Assembly (NCBI GenBank): GCA_965222105.1 | Contig: CBDCTQ010000034.1 | Span: 62,001 to 126,000 of the forward strand | Length of the DNA stretch: 64,000 nucleotides | Direction of reading: 5' to 3' | From: CALGLS01 sp965222105 | Lineage (GTDB): Bacteria; Bacteroidota; Bacteroidia; Chitinophagales; Saprospiraceae | Part shown: positions 55,453 to 64,000 of the stretch, in pieces | Numbering within the stretch: the stretch's first letter is position 1 | How the letters are laid out: every line of letters starts with the position of its first letter | The notes under the pieces: model-generated | Told to the model about the DNA's origin: nothing | The model's input: only the letters and a program-made list of their open reading frames with translations | Database searches by the model: none | Made by a program: the position numbers and the translations under genes

Positions 55453-56718
55453 TCAGACAGCGGGCAGAATCGTTCCGCTGGCTTGACCAAAGCCGATTCG
55501 GACACCACCGGCCTGTCCCCAGCCGTGCAAACTCACCGTGTCGCCATCGAGGATGAATTTGCGTTCGGTGCCGTCGGGCATGGGCACGGGTTTGGTGCCT
55601 CTCCACGAAATTTCGAGCATGGAGCCGTAGGAGTCGGGGGTGGGGCCGCTGATGGTTCCCGAAGCACATACGTCCCCAACATTGACATTACAACCGTTGA
55701 CGGTGTGGTGGGCCAGTTGTTGACACATATTCCAGTACATGTATTTGAAGTTGGAACGGCTCACCGTTTGGGTAGCCCCCCCGCTGGTCGATATCCTGGC
55801 TTCGAGATGGATATTGTAGTTTTTCATCCCTTCGTATTGTAAATAGGGCAAGACGGCGGGTTCCTGCACGGGGCCCTTTACCCGAAAGGGTTCTAAAGCC
55901 TCCAGCGGAATGATCCAGGGAGAGATGGTCGATGCAAAATTCTTACCCAGAAATGGGCCCAGCGGTATGTATTCCCATTTTTGTATGTCGCGGGCCGACC
56001 AGTCGTTGAACAACATCAATCCGAAGATGTGCTCTTCTGCCTCCGCTATCGAGATGGTCTGCCCCAGGGAGGTAGGCTTGCCGATTACAAATCCCATTTC
56101 CAGTTCAAAATCGAGGAGGCGGCAGGGGCCGTAAACGGGCGGTCCGTCGGCAGGTTTTTGCTGTCCTTTTGGCCGGTGGATGGGCGTACCCGATACGACT
56201 ATGGAAGAGGCCCGCCCGTGATAGCCCACCGGCAGATGGCGCCAATTGGGCAATAGGGCATTATCGGGATCGCGGAACATGGTGCCCACATTGGTCGCAT
56301 GCTCTATGCTGGAGTAGAAATCCGTATAATCGCCAACCTTGACCGGCAACAATAGTTCTACATCGCTTACCGGATGCAGGAAGTGGGGGGCCATTTCGCG
56401 GCTGTTCCATTTGGAGACAGCTTCATCCAACAGGTTGGACAGGCGCTCACGAACGGCTCCGGTGGTTTTTTTGCCCAGTGCCATAAAGTCGTTGAGGTAT
56501 TGGTTTTCGAGTGTACCTTTCGGCAAATCGAGGTCAGCAAAAAAGCCCAGCTCTTTGACGCGGTACAGGTCGATCACCCGATCACCGATGGCCGAACAGA
56601 CGCGGGGGTTCTGCCCAAGCTTTTGATAAATACCAAAGGGCAGGTTTTGAATGGGGAATTCGGTGTCAGCCGGTATTTCCAGCCAGGTATTCAATTTTGG
56701 ATCGTTTGCTTTTATCAT
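55453..56718 (-). CDS. fahA: Fumarylacetoacetase
   Basis: It catalyses the last step of tyrosine breakdown, splitting fumarylacetoacetate to fumarate and acetoacetate. It has 421 aa, typical for the family. Metal and catalytic residues: Asp133 and His140 in DYTDFYSSIEHATN, Glu205/Glu207 in LDFELEMGFV and Asp239 in FNDWSARDIQ, with GKNFASTISPW downstream. It lies on the same strand and 41 bases upstream of the PepSY gene. Other tyrosine-pathway genes are not in the window. Confidence 0.96.
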   Translation of the reverse strand: MIKANDPKLNTWLEIPADTEFPIQNLPFGIYQKLGQNPRVCSAIGDRVIDLYRVKELGFFADLDLPKGTLENQYLNDFMALGKKTTGAVRERLSNLLDEAVSKWNSREMAPHFLHPVSDVELLLPVKVGDYTDFYSSIEHATNVGTMFRDPDNALLPNWRHLPVGYHGRASSIVVSGTPIHRPKGQQKPADGPPVYGPCRLLDFELEMGFVIGKPTSLGQTISIAEAEEHIFGLMLFNDWSARDIQKWEYIPLGPFLGKNFASTISPWIIPLEALEPFRVKGPVQEPAVLPYLQYEGMKNYNIHLEARISTSGGATQTVSRSNFKYMYWNMCQQLAHHTVNGCNVNVGDVCASGTISGPTPDSYGSMLEISWRGTKPVPMPDGTERKFILDGDTVSLHGWGQAGGVRIGFGQASGTILPAV

Positions 56719-56737
56719 CTTTTCTTTTTAAAAGATG

Positions 56738-56745
56738 CAAAGGTA
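56738..56745 (-). promoter_or_regulatory. Candidate -7 element of fahA
   Basis: TACCTTTG on the minus strand fits TAnnTTTG, 20 bases before the fahA start. A matching -33 element is not clear, so this is tentative. Confidence 0.4.
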
Positions 56746-56855
56746 AGCAACGTTTGGCTAAATTGGTATTGCTGTATTTTAAAAACCGGGGTTTTCTTGT
56801 AAATCACACCCTTTCTGGAGGAGGCTGGGTAGGTAATTGTCAGAAAGACACTCAT

Positions 56856-57584
56856 TTACTTAAGACCAATGATCTTATGAGTTTGTAAACTCAGGCGCCA
56901 GTGAGGGTTTTCCAGGCAGTACTGCATGGTGAGAGCCATGTTGCGTTTCAGGTCAGGGCCGTCCATGGGTTGTAAAAAGAAATGTTGGAAGTCGAGGTGT
57001 TCGTAGCGGGGAGGTGCCGCCCCCTGTTGGGGAAATACGAGTTTGAGCTCGTCGCCTTTGGTGAGTACCAGTTCTGTGTTGGCTTTGGGGCTTACGCAAA
57101 TCCAGTCGAGGCCGATGGGGGGAGCAATGGTGCCGTTGGTCTCCACCGCTACCTGAAAGCCCTGCTGATGGAAGGCCTCGATGAGTGGGGTGTCGAGTTG
57201 TAACAATGGTTCTCCGCCGGTGCAAACGACGTAGGGCTGACCACAGTTTTCTTGCTTGGGCCACAGCGATCTTACTTTCGTGGCAAGGTCGATGGCTGAA
57301 TATTTCCCGCCGTTTTCGCCATCCATCCCCCAGAAGTCGGTGTCGCAAAACTGGCAGATGGCTTTGGGGCGGTCTTTTTCCAGGCCCGTCCACAAGTTAC
57401 AACCGGTAAAGCGGCAAAACACAGCGGGCCGCCCCGTTTGGGCTCCCTCTCCCTGGAGGGTGTAGTAGAGTTCTTTTATCTTGTAGGTTGAATTTTTGAT
57501 TTGAATTTTTGATTTTGCTTGCCATGAAGGCAGAGCGACAGCCGCGTCCTTCATGGGAGGTTGAATTTTGATCAAAAGTTTCAC
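56856..57584 (-). CDS. queE: 7-carboxy-7-deazaguanine synthase (radical SAM)
   Basis: A radical SAM enzyme of queuosine precursor synthesis that contracts 6-carboxytetrahydropterin to carboxydeazaguanine. The core begins YKIKELYYTLQGEGAQTGRP; the iron-sulfur site is the CX14CX2C variant (CNLW to CQFC) known from Burkholderia QueE, with VCTGGEPLLQ and AVETNGTIAPP following. The gene has an unusual N-terminal extension of about 30 residues that is encoded largely by a REP-like palindrome (57518-57555), which also supplies the ATG at 57554; the other candidate start is 57584. It lies 6 bases after the methyltransferase gene on the same strand. Confidence 0.92.
   Translation of the reverse strand: MKLLIKIQPPMKDAAVALPSWQAKSKIQIKNSTYKIKELYYTLQGEGAQTGRPAVFCRFTGCNLWTGLEKDRPKAICQFCDTDFWGMDGENGGKYSAIDLATKVRSLWPKQENCGQPYVVCTGGEPLLQLDTPLIEAFHQQGFQVAVETNGTIAPPIGLDWICVSPKANTELVLTKGDELKLVFPQQGAAPPRYEHLDFQHFFLQPMDGPDLKRNMALTMQYCLENPHWRLSLQTHKIIGLK
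57518..57555. repeat. REP-like palindrome inside the queE start region
   Basis: CTTGCCATGAAGGCAGAGCG to CGTCCTTCATGGG, the same family as at 22000, 28897 and 44629. Read on the minus strand it encodes MKDAAVALPSWQA, the beginning of queE's extended N-terminus. Confidence 0.75.
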
Positions 57585-57590
57585 CCCCTG

Positions 57591-58226
57591 CTACTTCCCA
57601 AAAACAAGAACGTAGTAGGAAAACAGCATTTCGCGCTTGACGCAAACACATTGTTGAACCGAGACCCCCCGATTGACGAAAAAGCGTTGATATTCTTCCA
57701 GGCTATGTTGGTGCGGATGCAGGACATCTCCCGGCACATGACCAAAGAGCCATTTGAAAAACCGCCAGTTGTGTGCATCTACCGATACCACCAGTTGTCC
57801 TCCCGGCCGGGTGTAGCCCACTAACCTGTCGACGCATAGGCCCAAATCCGCCACGTGATTGATGGCATTGAGGCAAAAAACGGTGTCGTACTGTTTTTGT
57901 TGGTCGAATTGCTCAAAGGGCTGCGAAAAAAACCGGACGTGTGGGTATTGTTTTTTACGAAAGTGAGGCAATTCCCCTTCATAACGGTCGAGCAATGGAT
58001 CGACGGCGTCGACCTCCTGCCGGTTCAACACCATGTAGAGGCCCGCCGGCCCGCAACCTACGTCGAGTACGGAGGTTCCCGGCTGGAGCTCCACGGCTGT
58101 TTGCTGCAAGAGGTTGAGCCAGTAGTTTCTTTTCCAGTCGAGGTATTCGACGGTTGGTTTTCCCGAAAGGTATCGTTTCCACCAACGGATCTCGGCGGCC
58201 TGTGCGATTTTCCAACGGGTATTCAT
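57591..58226 (-). CDS. Class I SAM-dependent methyltransferase
   Basis: A 211-aa methyltransferase with Rossmann motif I (VLDVGCGPAGLYMVL), motif II (EVDAVDPLLDRY) and motif IV-like FCLNAINHVADL, of the UbiE/Methyltransf_11 type. The substrate is unknown. I chose the ATG at 58226 (MNTRWK); codons further upstream encode unrelated sequence. It lies 6 bases before queE on the same strand and is probably co-transcribed. This could mean modification of a queuosine-related or small-molecule substrate, but that is speculation. Confidence 0.8.
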   Translation of the reverse strand: MNTRWKIAQAAEIRWWKRYLSGKPTVEYLDWKRNYWLNLLQQTAVELQPGTSVLDVGCGPAGLYMVLNRQEVDAVDPLLDRYEGELPHFRKKQYPHVRFFSQPFEQFDQQKQYDTVFCLNAINHVADLGLCVDRLVGYTRPGGQLVVSVDAHNWRFFKWLFGHVPGDVLHPHQHSLEEYQRFFVNRGVSVQQCVCVKREMLFSYYVLVFGK

Positions 58227-58381
58227 CCGGGCAAATGTATTGGTTTTTCGCCAGAATTGCCACCTTCTAAAATTTTTGCACGCTCTTTGCGATTCCACCA
58301 ACGGTTTGACTATTTTTGTGAAAGGCAGCTATTATCAAATTGGAAGTGCTTTCCAAAATGCTGACTGTCTTATTTTTCAAA

Positions 58382-58405
58382 CACATAGGCACATAGGACA
58401 CATAG
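58382..58405. repeat. Short CACATAGG tandem motif
   Basis: CACATAGG is repeated in CACATAGGCACATAGGACAC, with CACATAG again just after. A related stretch occurs near 41815 (CAATAGGACACATA). It is a small dispersed repeat of unknown role. Confidence 0.5.
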
Positions 58406-58514
58406 AAGTACAAAAATCTGATTCTCAAATTTTTAAGCCTAACGGATGAATGTCGGGTGCAGCTGAAATAACAACCCAGCTCGCTATCGGTAACACTCTT
58501 CACAAATCAAAAAA

Positions 58515-59567
58515 ATGATCCTGGCCAAAGGCAGTCGCGTACGATTCATCTTTACCGGAGAGGAAGGCACCGTCACCGAACTACTCGACGACGGTATGCT
58601 CAACGTGCGCCTCGACGATGGGGAGGTCATCCCCGCATTTGCCGAAGACGTGGTGCGGATCGAAGACAACCGCCCCCTCCGCAAACCACCCGTAAAAGCG
58701 AAAAGCGTCCAGGGCAAAAAAGACAAATCACCTCCCCCTCCAAAAAGGATCGACCCCACCCGCCAATACGCCATCCTCAAAAGCAAGGGCATCCAACTGG
58801 CCTTCGCTACCCAAAAAAGACCAGACGGATCTACCGCCCACTTCGACGTCTACCTCATCAACGACACCCGCTACGATGTCATCTACAATTTCTCCCTCGA
58901 GACGGAAGGCCACACCCCCCCTCAACGCCACGGCAAACTGGAGCGGCTCAGCGCCCAGCAAATCGATCAGTTGCCCTTCGATCAGCTCAATGAATCGCCC
59001 CAGATCAGCATCGACTGCTGGCAACTAACCACCGAAGGCACCGGCCCGAAGCTCTCCAGGTCAATCCGCCTCAAGCCCCAGCAGTTTTTCAAAAAAAACA
59101 CCACCGCCCCCATCCTCGATATCCCGGTATACCTCTACATCGTATTCGACAAACTCGAACCCGACACCAAACCACCACCTACCGAAGACCTCCAGGCATA
59201 CACCAAACGAAAGACTCCTCCCCCCACTTCCCAGTCCAACAAGGGCTATTCCCGCCTCCAAAAATACGACACCAGAGCCTTTGTCGATTTCAACAACGAG
59301 CTCGACCTCCACGTCGAAAACCTGACCGATTCGACCAGCGGCATGTCCAACGCCGACATTCTCCACCTCCAAATGCGCCATTTCACCGATTATATGCATC
59401 GGGCCATCCGCCTGGGGGTGCCCAAGGTGTTCATTATACACGGCGTGGGCAAGGGCCGCCTCCGTTCGGAGATCAGTCGCTGGCTCAATGACAATCCCTA
59501 CGTCATCGCTCACAAAAATGAATACCACCACCGATTCGGATATGGGGCTACCGAAGTGGATCTTTAA
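58515..59567 (+). CDS. DUF2027/Smr-domain protein
   Basis: A 350-aa soluble protein: short N-terminal beta region (MILAKGSRVRFIFTGEEGTV), a linker rich in Lys and Pro (about 55-80), a DUF2027 domain (about 80-225; FDVYLINDTRYDVIYNFSLE) and a C-terminal Smr endonuclease-like domain (about 260-350; LDLHVENLT, VFIIHGVGKGRLRSEI, KNEYHHRFGYGATEVDL). This order is characteristic of Bacteroidota. Smr domains nick branched DNA or cleave stalled-ribosome mRNA in relatives; the substrate here is not known. Confidence 0.9.
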   Translation: MILAKGSRVRFIFTGEEGTVTELLDDGMLNVRLDDGEVIPAFAEDVVRIEDNRPLRKPPVKAKSVQGKKDKSPPPPKRIDPTRQYAILKSKGIQLAFATQKRPDGSTAHFDVYLINDTRYDVIYNFSLETEGHTPPQRHGKLERLSAQQIDQLPFDQLNESPQISIDCWQLTTEGTGPKLSRSIRLKPQQFFKKNTTAPILDIPVYLYIVFDKLEPDTKPPPTEDLQAYTKRKTPPPTSQSNKGYSRLQKYDTRAFVDFNNELDLHVENLTDSTSGMSNADILHLQMRHFTDYMHRAIRLGVPKVFIIHGVGKGRLRSEISRWLNDNPYVIAHKNEYHHRFGYGATEVDL

Positions 59568-59767
59568 GGGATTTTCCCCTTTCGGAAAAACACATTATAA
59601 AAATAAAAATATTTATTTTACCAGCCTTTCTTTGGAAATCACATTAGTTTTCATAATAATGTTTCTTTTTTCCGTTTTGGAACCAACTAAATGGAAGCCA
59701 CCCAAATGATGGGGAAATTCCTTTGGCAAAGGGTTTGCTATGTATTGGGAAATAAAATCCCGCGAAC

Positions 59768-60154
59768 ATGATAACCTATGAGATGGTCAAACGGGCGATG
59801 ATCAACCCGCCGAAGGAAGTATTAGTCGATTTGTACAACGAATTGGGAGGTTACATTACCGAACACAAAAACTGCATCAACGACGAAAATCCGTTCCGAT
59901 ACCTGGGCAAGAAGAATAGTTTTTGCATAAGCGCCACCAGCATCCAAACCAACTATATTGCTTTTGTACTGGGGAAACACGTCAGATCCGCTTTTCCGGA
60001 AGAGGTCATCCGCAAGTTTTTTAATATTTCCACCGATTTTAAAGTGCAGTTTGGCAATATCAGTGGCAAACAGATCGACGGTTGTATCTGCCTGATCCAT
60101 ATGCAGGATGCGCCTTACGATCTTCAGTTGGTTTATGATAAGATTTATGCCTGA
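59768..60154 (+). CDS. Uncharacterised 128-aa protein
   Basis: A soluble 128-aa protein without signal peptide, membrane segment or recognised family. It has five cysteines/histidine-rich spots (HKNCIND, SFCISATS, IDGCICLIHMQD), which might suggest a metal site, but spacing is not a known motif. It starts with ATG at 59768, about 200 bases after the Smr gene, with no obvious promoter and no partner gene. The codon pattern resembles neighbouring genes. Confidence 0.6.
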   Translation: MITYEMVKRAMINPPKEVLVDLYNELGGYITEHKNCINDENPFRYLGKKNSFCISATSIQTNYIAFVLGKHVRSAFPEEVIRKFFNISTDFKVQFGNISGKQIDGCICLIHMQDAPYDLQLVYDKIYA

Positions 60155-60367
60155 GCACTTTTTAAGAGTCAAGTCCAAGGTTTCAAGATCAAAATCATTC
60201 CCGCAGGCCAAATTGAGCACCAATTGAAAATTGTGATTACCACATGACCATCCAAAAGCCAATCCCCCCACCTTTTGAGCTTTATTCTTCTGTCTTTAAC
60301 TCATCGCATTCCCGCCAATTTCCCTACCTTTGCCAGATCGTTTTTTAGCAATTTGATCTTTTGACCA

Positions 60368-62251
60368 TTGGCATATTTGAAGACAGGCTGGCTGCTGCTT
60401 CTCACCTGGGGCATCCCACTTTTTTGTATCGGACAAGTCGATACTGTGGTGCTGAGTCTGGTGGAGATCACTGCTCCTCCCCTACGCGATTACAGTGCCG
60501 GTAGTACGACTTTGCAATGGGATACAGAAGGCCAATCGTCTGCTTCCACTTCTGTGGCCGATCTGCTTCACAGCGAAGGCAATATTTTCATCAAACGGTA
60601 CGGCGGACAAAACCTGGCCACCTCTTCTATACGCGGCGGCAGTGCCGGACATACCCATGTGCTGTGGAACGGGCTCCCCCTGCAAAATCCGATGTTGGGA
60701 CTACTCGATCTGTCGCTGTTGCCTGTTGAAGGGGTAGAATCGGTTCGTTTGCAGAAGGGCGGGCAGTCGGCGCTATGGGGCAGCGGAGCCATTGGCGGCG
60801 TAGTTGGCCTCGACCATAAAGTTGATTTTAAACGCCGCTTTTCTGCCAGCCTTCAAACGTTGGTGGGCAGCTTTGGGGCGTTGCGGCAATCCGTCCATTT
60901 TGGAGGGGGAACGCACCGTTGGCAGAGTACGACGAAGGTGCTGCATCATCAGTCCGTCAATGATTTCCCATATACCGTAGGCCCAACGGTACCGAAACGC
61001 CGACTGTCAAATGCGAAGGCTTCCCAGCAAAATGTACTACAAGACCTATACTTCCAGCCCAATACCAAAAACAGATTGGCCTTTCACTTTTGGCAACAAT
61101 ATTCCAAAAGGCATATCCCCCCTACTACCACCCAAACTAAAAGCGAAGCCCGCCAAACCGACCGCGCCACCCGCCTGATGACCCACTGGAAACACACAGG
61201 CCGCCGATGGACTTTCCACGTAAAAGCAGGCCTCTTCCACGAACACCTCAACTACATCGACGAAGCCATCAGCCTGGAAGCCCCTAGCCAATTCACCACA
61301 GCGATGGCCGATGCCAGCATAGCCTGGTACTGGCAACAAAAGCACCGGTTCTTTTTTGGGGTAACCCAGACATATACCCGCGCACGGTCGAACGGCTATG
61401 GTCAACCACCCACTGAAACCAAAACCGCCGTTTTGGGCGGCTACCTATACCAATCCTCCAACTGGCTGGCCCAAGCCCTGCTCCGCCAGGAATGGGCCGA
61501 TGGCGTGGCGCTTCCGCTGGTGCCCATACTGGGTTTGGAATATCGGCTGTGGCCCGGCCTTTTGACGAAAGCCTCCGTGAGCCGCAACTACCGCCTTCCC
61601 ACCCTGAACGACCGTTACTGGGCACCTGGCGGAAACATCTTGTTGGAACCGGAAAGCGGCTGGAGCGAGGAGGCGACCCTTGAAGCTAAATATCAAAGAA
61701 AAGTCCTGGAGTTGAAAGGCTCCCTCACCGGCTTCAACCGAACCATCCGCAACTGGATACTGTGGAGTCGCGCTGCCGGACAAACGTTTTGGTCGGCCAA
61801 TAACATCGCCAGGGTGTGGAGCCGGGGCGTGGAGATACGGCTATCAGCTGACTTACATAAAAATGATATAACAATAAATCTACAAACCGGCTACGACTAC
61901 ATCCGCTCCACTAACCAGGTGGCGCTGGACCATCCCCGCATCGAAAAGGGGACGCAGTTGATCTATACCCCCCGGCATCAGACTTTCGCCAAATTTAGCG
62001 CAAGCTGGCGGCAATATTCCTTGTCTTACAGCCACCAATATACCGGTGATTCAGAAGGGATCAATGAGTCTTTACCTGCTTATGACACGGGGCAGCTACA
62101 ACTTCTTTACGACATGCGATGGCCCAAATACAAGGTCGCCGTATTTTTCAATGTGAACAACCTTTGGGATGTCGATTATTATGTTGTGGAACGCCGACCT
62201 ATGCCGGGTATTCACCTTATGGGAGGAGTGCGCGTTGGTTTTTTTGAATAG
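60368..62251 (+). CDS. BtuB-like TonB-dependent outer-membrane receptor
   Basis: A 627-aa outer-membrane receptor without STN or carboxypeptidase-regulatory domains, typical for the BtuB/cobalamin or siderophore group. Signal peptide (IPLFCIGQ), TonB-box-like segment (VVLSLVEITA), plug (about 55-165; VADLLHSEGNIFIKRYGG, ATSSIRGGSAGHTHVLWNGLPLQNP) and a 22-strand barrel (SRNYRLPTLNDRYWAPGG, INLQTGYDYI) ending in FFNVNNLWDVDYYVVERRPMPG and GVRVGFFE. It is encoded just before a DUF4465 protein, a neighbour reported beside cobalamin-type receptors in Bacteroidota. The start appears to be TTG at 60368. I see no cobalamin riboswitch upstream. Confidence 0.85.
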   Translation: MAYLKTGWLLLLTWGIPLFCIGQVDTVVLSLVEITAPPLRDYSAGSTTLQWDTEGQSSASTSVADLLHSEGNIFIKRYGGQNLATSSIRGGSAGHTHVLWNGLPLQNPMLGLLDLSLLPVEGVESVRLQKGGQSALWGSGAIGGVVGLDHKVDFKRRFSASLQTLVGSFGALRQSVHFGGGTHRWQSTTKVLHHQSVNDFPYTVGPTVPKRRLSNAKASQQNVLQDLYFQPNTKNRLAFHFWQQYSKRHIPPTTTQTKSEARQTDRATRLMTHWKHTGRRWTFHVKAGLFHEHLNYIDEAISLEAPSQFTTAMADASIAWYWQQKHRFFFGVTQTYTRARSNGYGQPPTETKTAVLGGYLYQSSNWLAQALLRQEWADGVALPLVPILGLEYRLWPGLLTKASVSRNYRLPTLNDRYWAPGGNILLEPESGWSEEATLEAKYQRKVLELKGSLTGFNRTIRNWILWSRAAGQTFWSANNIARVWSRGVEIRLSADLHKNDITINLQTGYDYIRSTNQVALDHPRIEKGTQLIYTPRHQTFAKFSASWRQYSLSYSHQYTGDSEGINESLPAYDTGQLQLLYDMRWPKYKVAVFFNVNNLWDVDYYVVERRPMPGIHLMGGVRVGFFE

Positions 62252-62361
62252 TGTGGATCAGGGGTGGAGGTCAGAAGTCAGAGGTCAGACTTCCCTCTAT
62301 CGTAGCAGACGTGATTGAGAGGTGGTTTTTTGGTAATACATTTTTAATAAAGCTCAAAAAA

Positions 62362-62442
62362 CCAGCCTGCCTACCTCCGGTAGCCTGCCTGACAGCCCGT
62401 CCCGATTCATATCGGGAGCAGTCAGGGAAATCCGGCTGGCAG
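62362..62442. repeat. Nested hairpin repeat
   Basis: CCCGAT (62401-62406) pairs with ATCGGG (62411-62416) inside CCTGAC (62388-62393) and GTCAGG (62421-62426), with outer GCCTGCC/GGCTGGCAGG sequence. It belongs to the kind of CCCGAT-N-ATCGGG palindromes also seen at 41459 and inside MITE copy C. It may terminate transcription after the receptor gene. Confidence 0.55.
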
Positions 62443-62568
62443 GTAACTTCCCTTTTTTGATAGCGGAAAGTTATTTTTCGAGCGAGCCTTAATGCTGCAA
62501 TCAGATATTTAGATAGCGTGCCTGCGGCCCGCTCTTTTAAGCCAAATCACATCAAAAATAGTACAACC

Positions 62569-63534
62569 ATGCAACGTTTTTTCGTAATTCTATGCTGTTT
62601 AACAACCTGTTTACTAAACGGGCAGACGACGGCCGATTTTGAGAATTTTTCTATGAGTAGCGAGTCCTTCCTCAATGGCGAGGATGGAAGTGGTGGGTTC
62701 ACCAGTGGGAATATTTGGTTGCCCAACTTGTATGAAGACGTGTGGGGCTCCTGGTCGGGCTGGGCCATTTCCAGCACCACAGATGAGGCGACGCCTGGTT
62801 TTATGAATCAGTACAGCGCCATGGGAGGAGGAGGCGCCGAGTCGACTGCGCAATATGCAGTGGCCTACGTGCTGGAGGCGAATAAAATGGCGCTGCTGAA
62901 CGAGGCACAGGGCAAAACCGTCGATGGCCTTTTCGTCACCAACAATGCTTATGCCTACTGGAGTATGAAGGATGGCGATGCTTTCGCAAAAAAGTTTGGC
63001 GGTGCCACCGGCAATGATCCCGACTATTTTAAACTGACCATCCGGAAGATCCTCAACGGGGTGGCCTCCACCGACAGCGTCGATTTTTATCTGGCCGATT
63101 ACCGGTTTGCAGATAATGCTCAGGACTATATTGTGGACGACTGGACCTGGGTTGACCTCCACTCGTTGGGCGATGCCGATAGTTTGGTTTTCACCCTGTC
63201 GTCGTCGGATGTCGGGCAGTTCGGGATGAATACGCCGGCTTATTTTTGTGTGGATCAGGTGGTTACCACCGATGGGTTGAGTGATGCAGAGGCGGAATCT
63301 GAAGATGTATTGTTAGAAGTTTATCCGAATCCGGCCGATGATTTCATCGTTGTCAAGGGGGTGGTTGGCTTGCCCGTAGTTTGCCGTATTTATGATGGGC
63401 TGGGGCGGCTGGTGCTGCGCCGGTCGGTAACTGAAGGAGGGCAAATCGGTCTTAGCCACCTGGCCAGCGGACAGTATGTAATTGAGTTGTTGGGTGAAGG
63501 CGAAATGACTTTGATCCCATTCATAAAAATGTGA
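62569..63534 (+). CDS. DUF4465-domain protein with T9SS sorting domain
   Basis: A 321-aa protein: signal peptide (LTTCLLNGQ), a DUF4465 domain (about 20-225; DFENFSMSSESFLNG, GSWSGWAISS, YCVD-like AYFCVDQVV) and a T9SS type A sorting domain (VYPNPADDFIVVKG, then LASGQYVIEL). I chose the ATG at 62569 (MQRFF), at the signal peptide. Its place downstream of the BtuB-like receptor suggests a surface-exposed cobalamin or cofactor binding role; evidence is neighbourhood only. Confidence 0.82.
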   Translation: MQRFFVILCCLTTCLLNGQTTADFENFSMSSESFLNGEDGSGGFTSGNIWLPNLYEDVWGSWSGWAISSTTDEATPGFMNQYSAMGGGGAESTAQYAVAYVLEANKMALLNEAQGKTVDGLFVTNNAYAYWSMKDGDAFAKKFGGATGNDPDYFKLTIRKILNGVASTDSVDFYLADYRFADNAQDYIVDDWTWVDLHSLGDADSLVFTLSSSDVGQFGMNTPAYFCVDQVVTTDGLSDAEAESEDVLLEVYPNPADDFIVVKGVVGLPVVCRIYDGLGRLVLRRSVTEGGQIGLSHLASGQYVIELLGEGEMTLIPFIKM

Positions 63535-64000
63535 TGGCGTTCCTAGCTATCGGGAGGACTTGTAGATACCGAACAGTATGTTTACAGGGCGGCTTCGCTA
63601 ATTGCGGGGTAGGGTAGCCCCTGCACGCCTCTCCTGTCTGAACTGGGATTTATGGGATGAGTGGGATGTTTGGGATTGATCTGAAGTTCAAGTGTACGAT
63701 CCCATAAATCCCGATTATCTTAGCCATTCCTCCAGCCCTCATCCAAACTTCCGAATACCATTTAAAACCATGATATTAAAAAAGCACAGAAGTGCGCATC
63801 CAAAACACTGACATTTTGTTTACGTGCTGTCATAATAAACGACCGGATTCTCGCAAAATGCTGGGCACCTCTGCGGGTAGGCCATTTGCCCCGTACGATA
63901 GGTTAACCACCCCGTGTTTGGGATGGGTGTAAATGTTTAAGTTAGCGGGTCCCTACCCCCAATTCGTATTGGGGCAGGCAGGTGACCCGCTAACTAAGGC
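63535..64000. repeat. Gene-free end of window with two inverted repeats
   Basis: No gene is seen. GGGATTTATGGGAT (63645-63658) pairs exactly with ATCCCATAAATCCC (63699-63712), a dispersed-repeat-like pattern with AGTGGGATGTTTGGGAT in between. At 63941-63994, GTTAGCGGGT pairs with ACCCGCTAAC around an inner CCCCAAT/ATTGGGG hairpin. Both may act as terminators; the second may also be part of a repeat cut off by the window edge. Confidence 0.6.

Noticed and set aside
55412..55669. N-terminal extension of the PepSY protein
   Set aside because: It overlaps fahA in another frame and has a basic, low-complexity composition.
60155..60367. Cobalamin riboswitch upstream of the BtuB-like gene
   Set aside because: No B12-box or paired stems could be seen in the 213-base spacer.

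Overview
This window comes from a Bacteroidota chromosome, most likely a Saprospiria/Lewinella-like bacterium (my inference). The evidence is six surface proteins ending in type IX secretion (T9SS) sorting domains, a TonB-dependent receptor with an STN domain next to a DUF4249 lipoprotein, a FecI/FecR-type sigma/anti-sigma pair, promoters of the TAnnTTTG type, and almost no Shine-Dalgarno sequences. I see no rRNA, tRNA, prophage, autonomous insertion sequence or CRISPR array.

Layout. 1-7850: the 3' part of a giant T9SS adhesin that begins before the window and carries one frameshift. 7967-9735: a Cys-rich lipoprotein, a small mobile element and a LysM protein. 10402-17367: a second giant adhesin (2321 aa) with the same C-terminal module. 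17476-23905: a LAS-type peptidase candidate, ilvE, a small unknown gene overlapping rdgB, an ECF sigma factor overlapping a membrane partner, and an acyl-CoA carboxylase beta subunit. 24283-26110: a frameshifted secreted pectate-lyase-like protein. 26193-27582: a Crp/Fnr regulator and a lone acyl carrier protein. 27914-41350, all on the minus strand: thyA, ECF sigma factor, FecR, two frameshifted T9SS proteins, STN-type TonB receptor and DUF4249 lipoprotein, which read together as a surface-signalling and uptake locus. 42001-52198: START-domain protein, UbiD-family decarboxylase, RNA methyltransferase, lysA, histidine phosphatase, valS and a band-7 protein. 52351-63534: DUF2279 protein, M43 protease, PepSY protein, fahA, queE with a methyltransferase, Smr protein, unknown protein, BtuB-like receptor and DUF4465 protein.

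Three observations stand out. First, a family of 195-280 bp non-autonomous elements is present in three copies with inverted ends, each flanked by a 9-bp direct repeat. A second family of about 38-bp palindromes is also scattered through the window, and one copy forms the start of queE. Second, both giant adhesins carry a whole foreign domain (MAM in one, a beta-propeller-like block in the other) nested inside one of their own repeat domains. Third, all five frameshifted genes encode exported proteins, while every housekeeping gene is intact; this may be sequencing error or real decay or variation.
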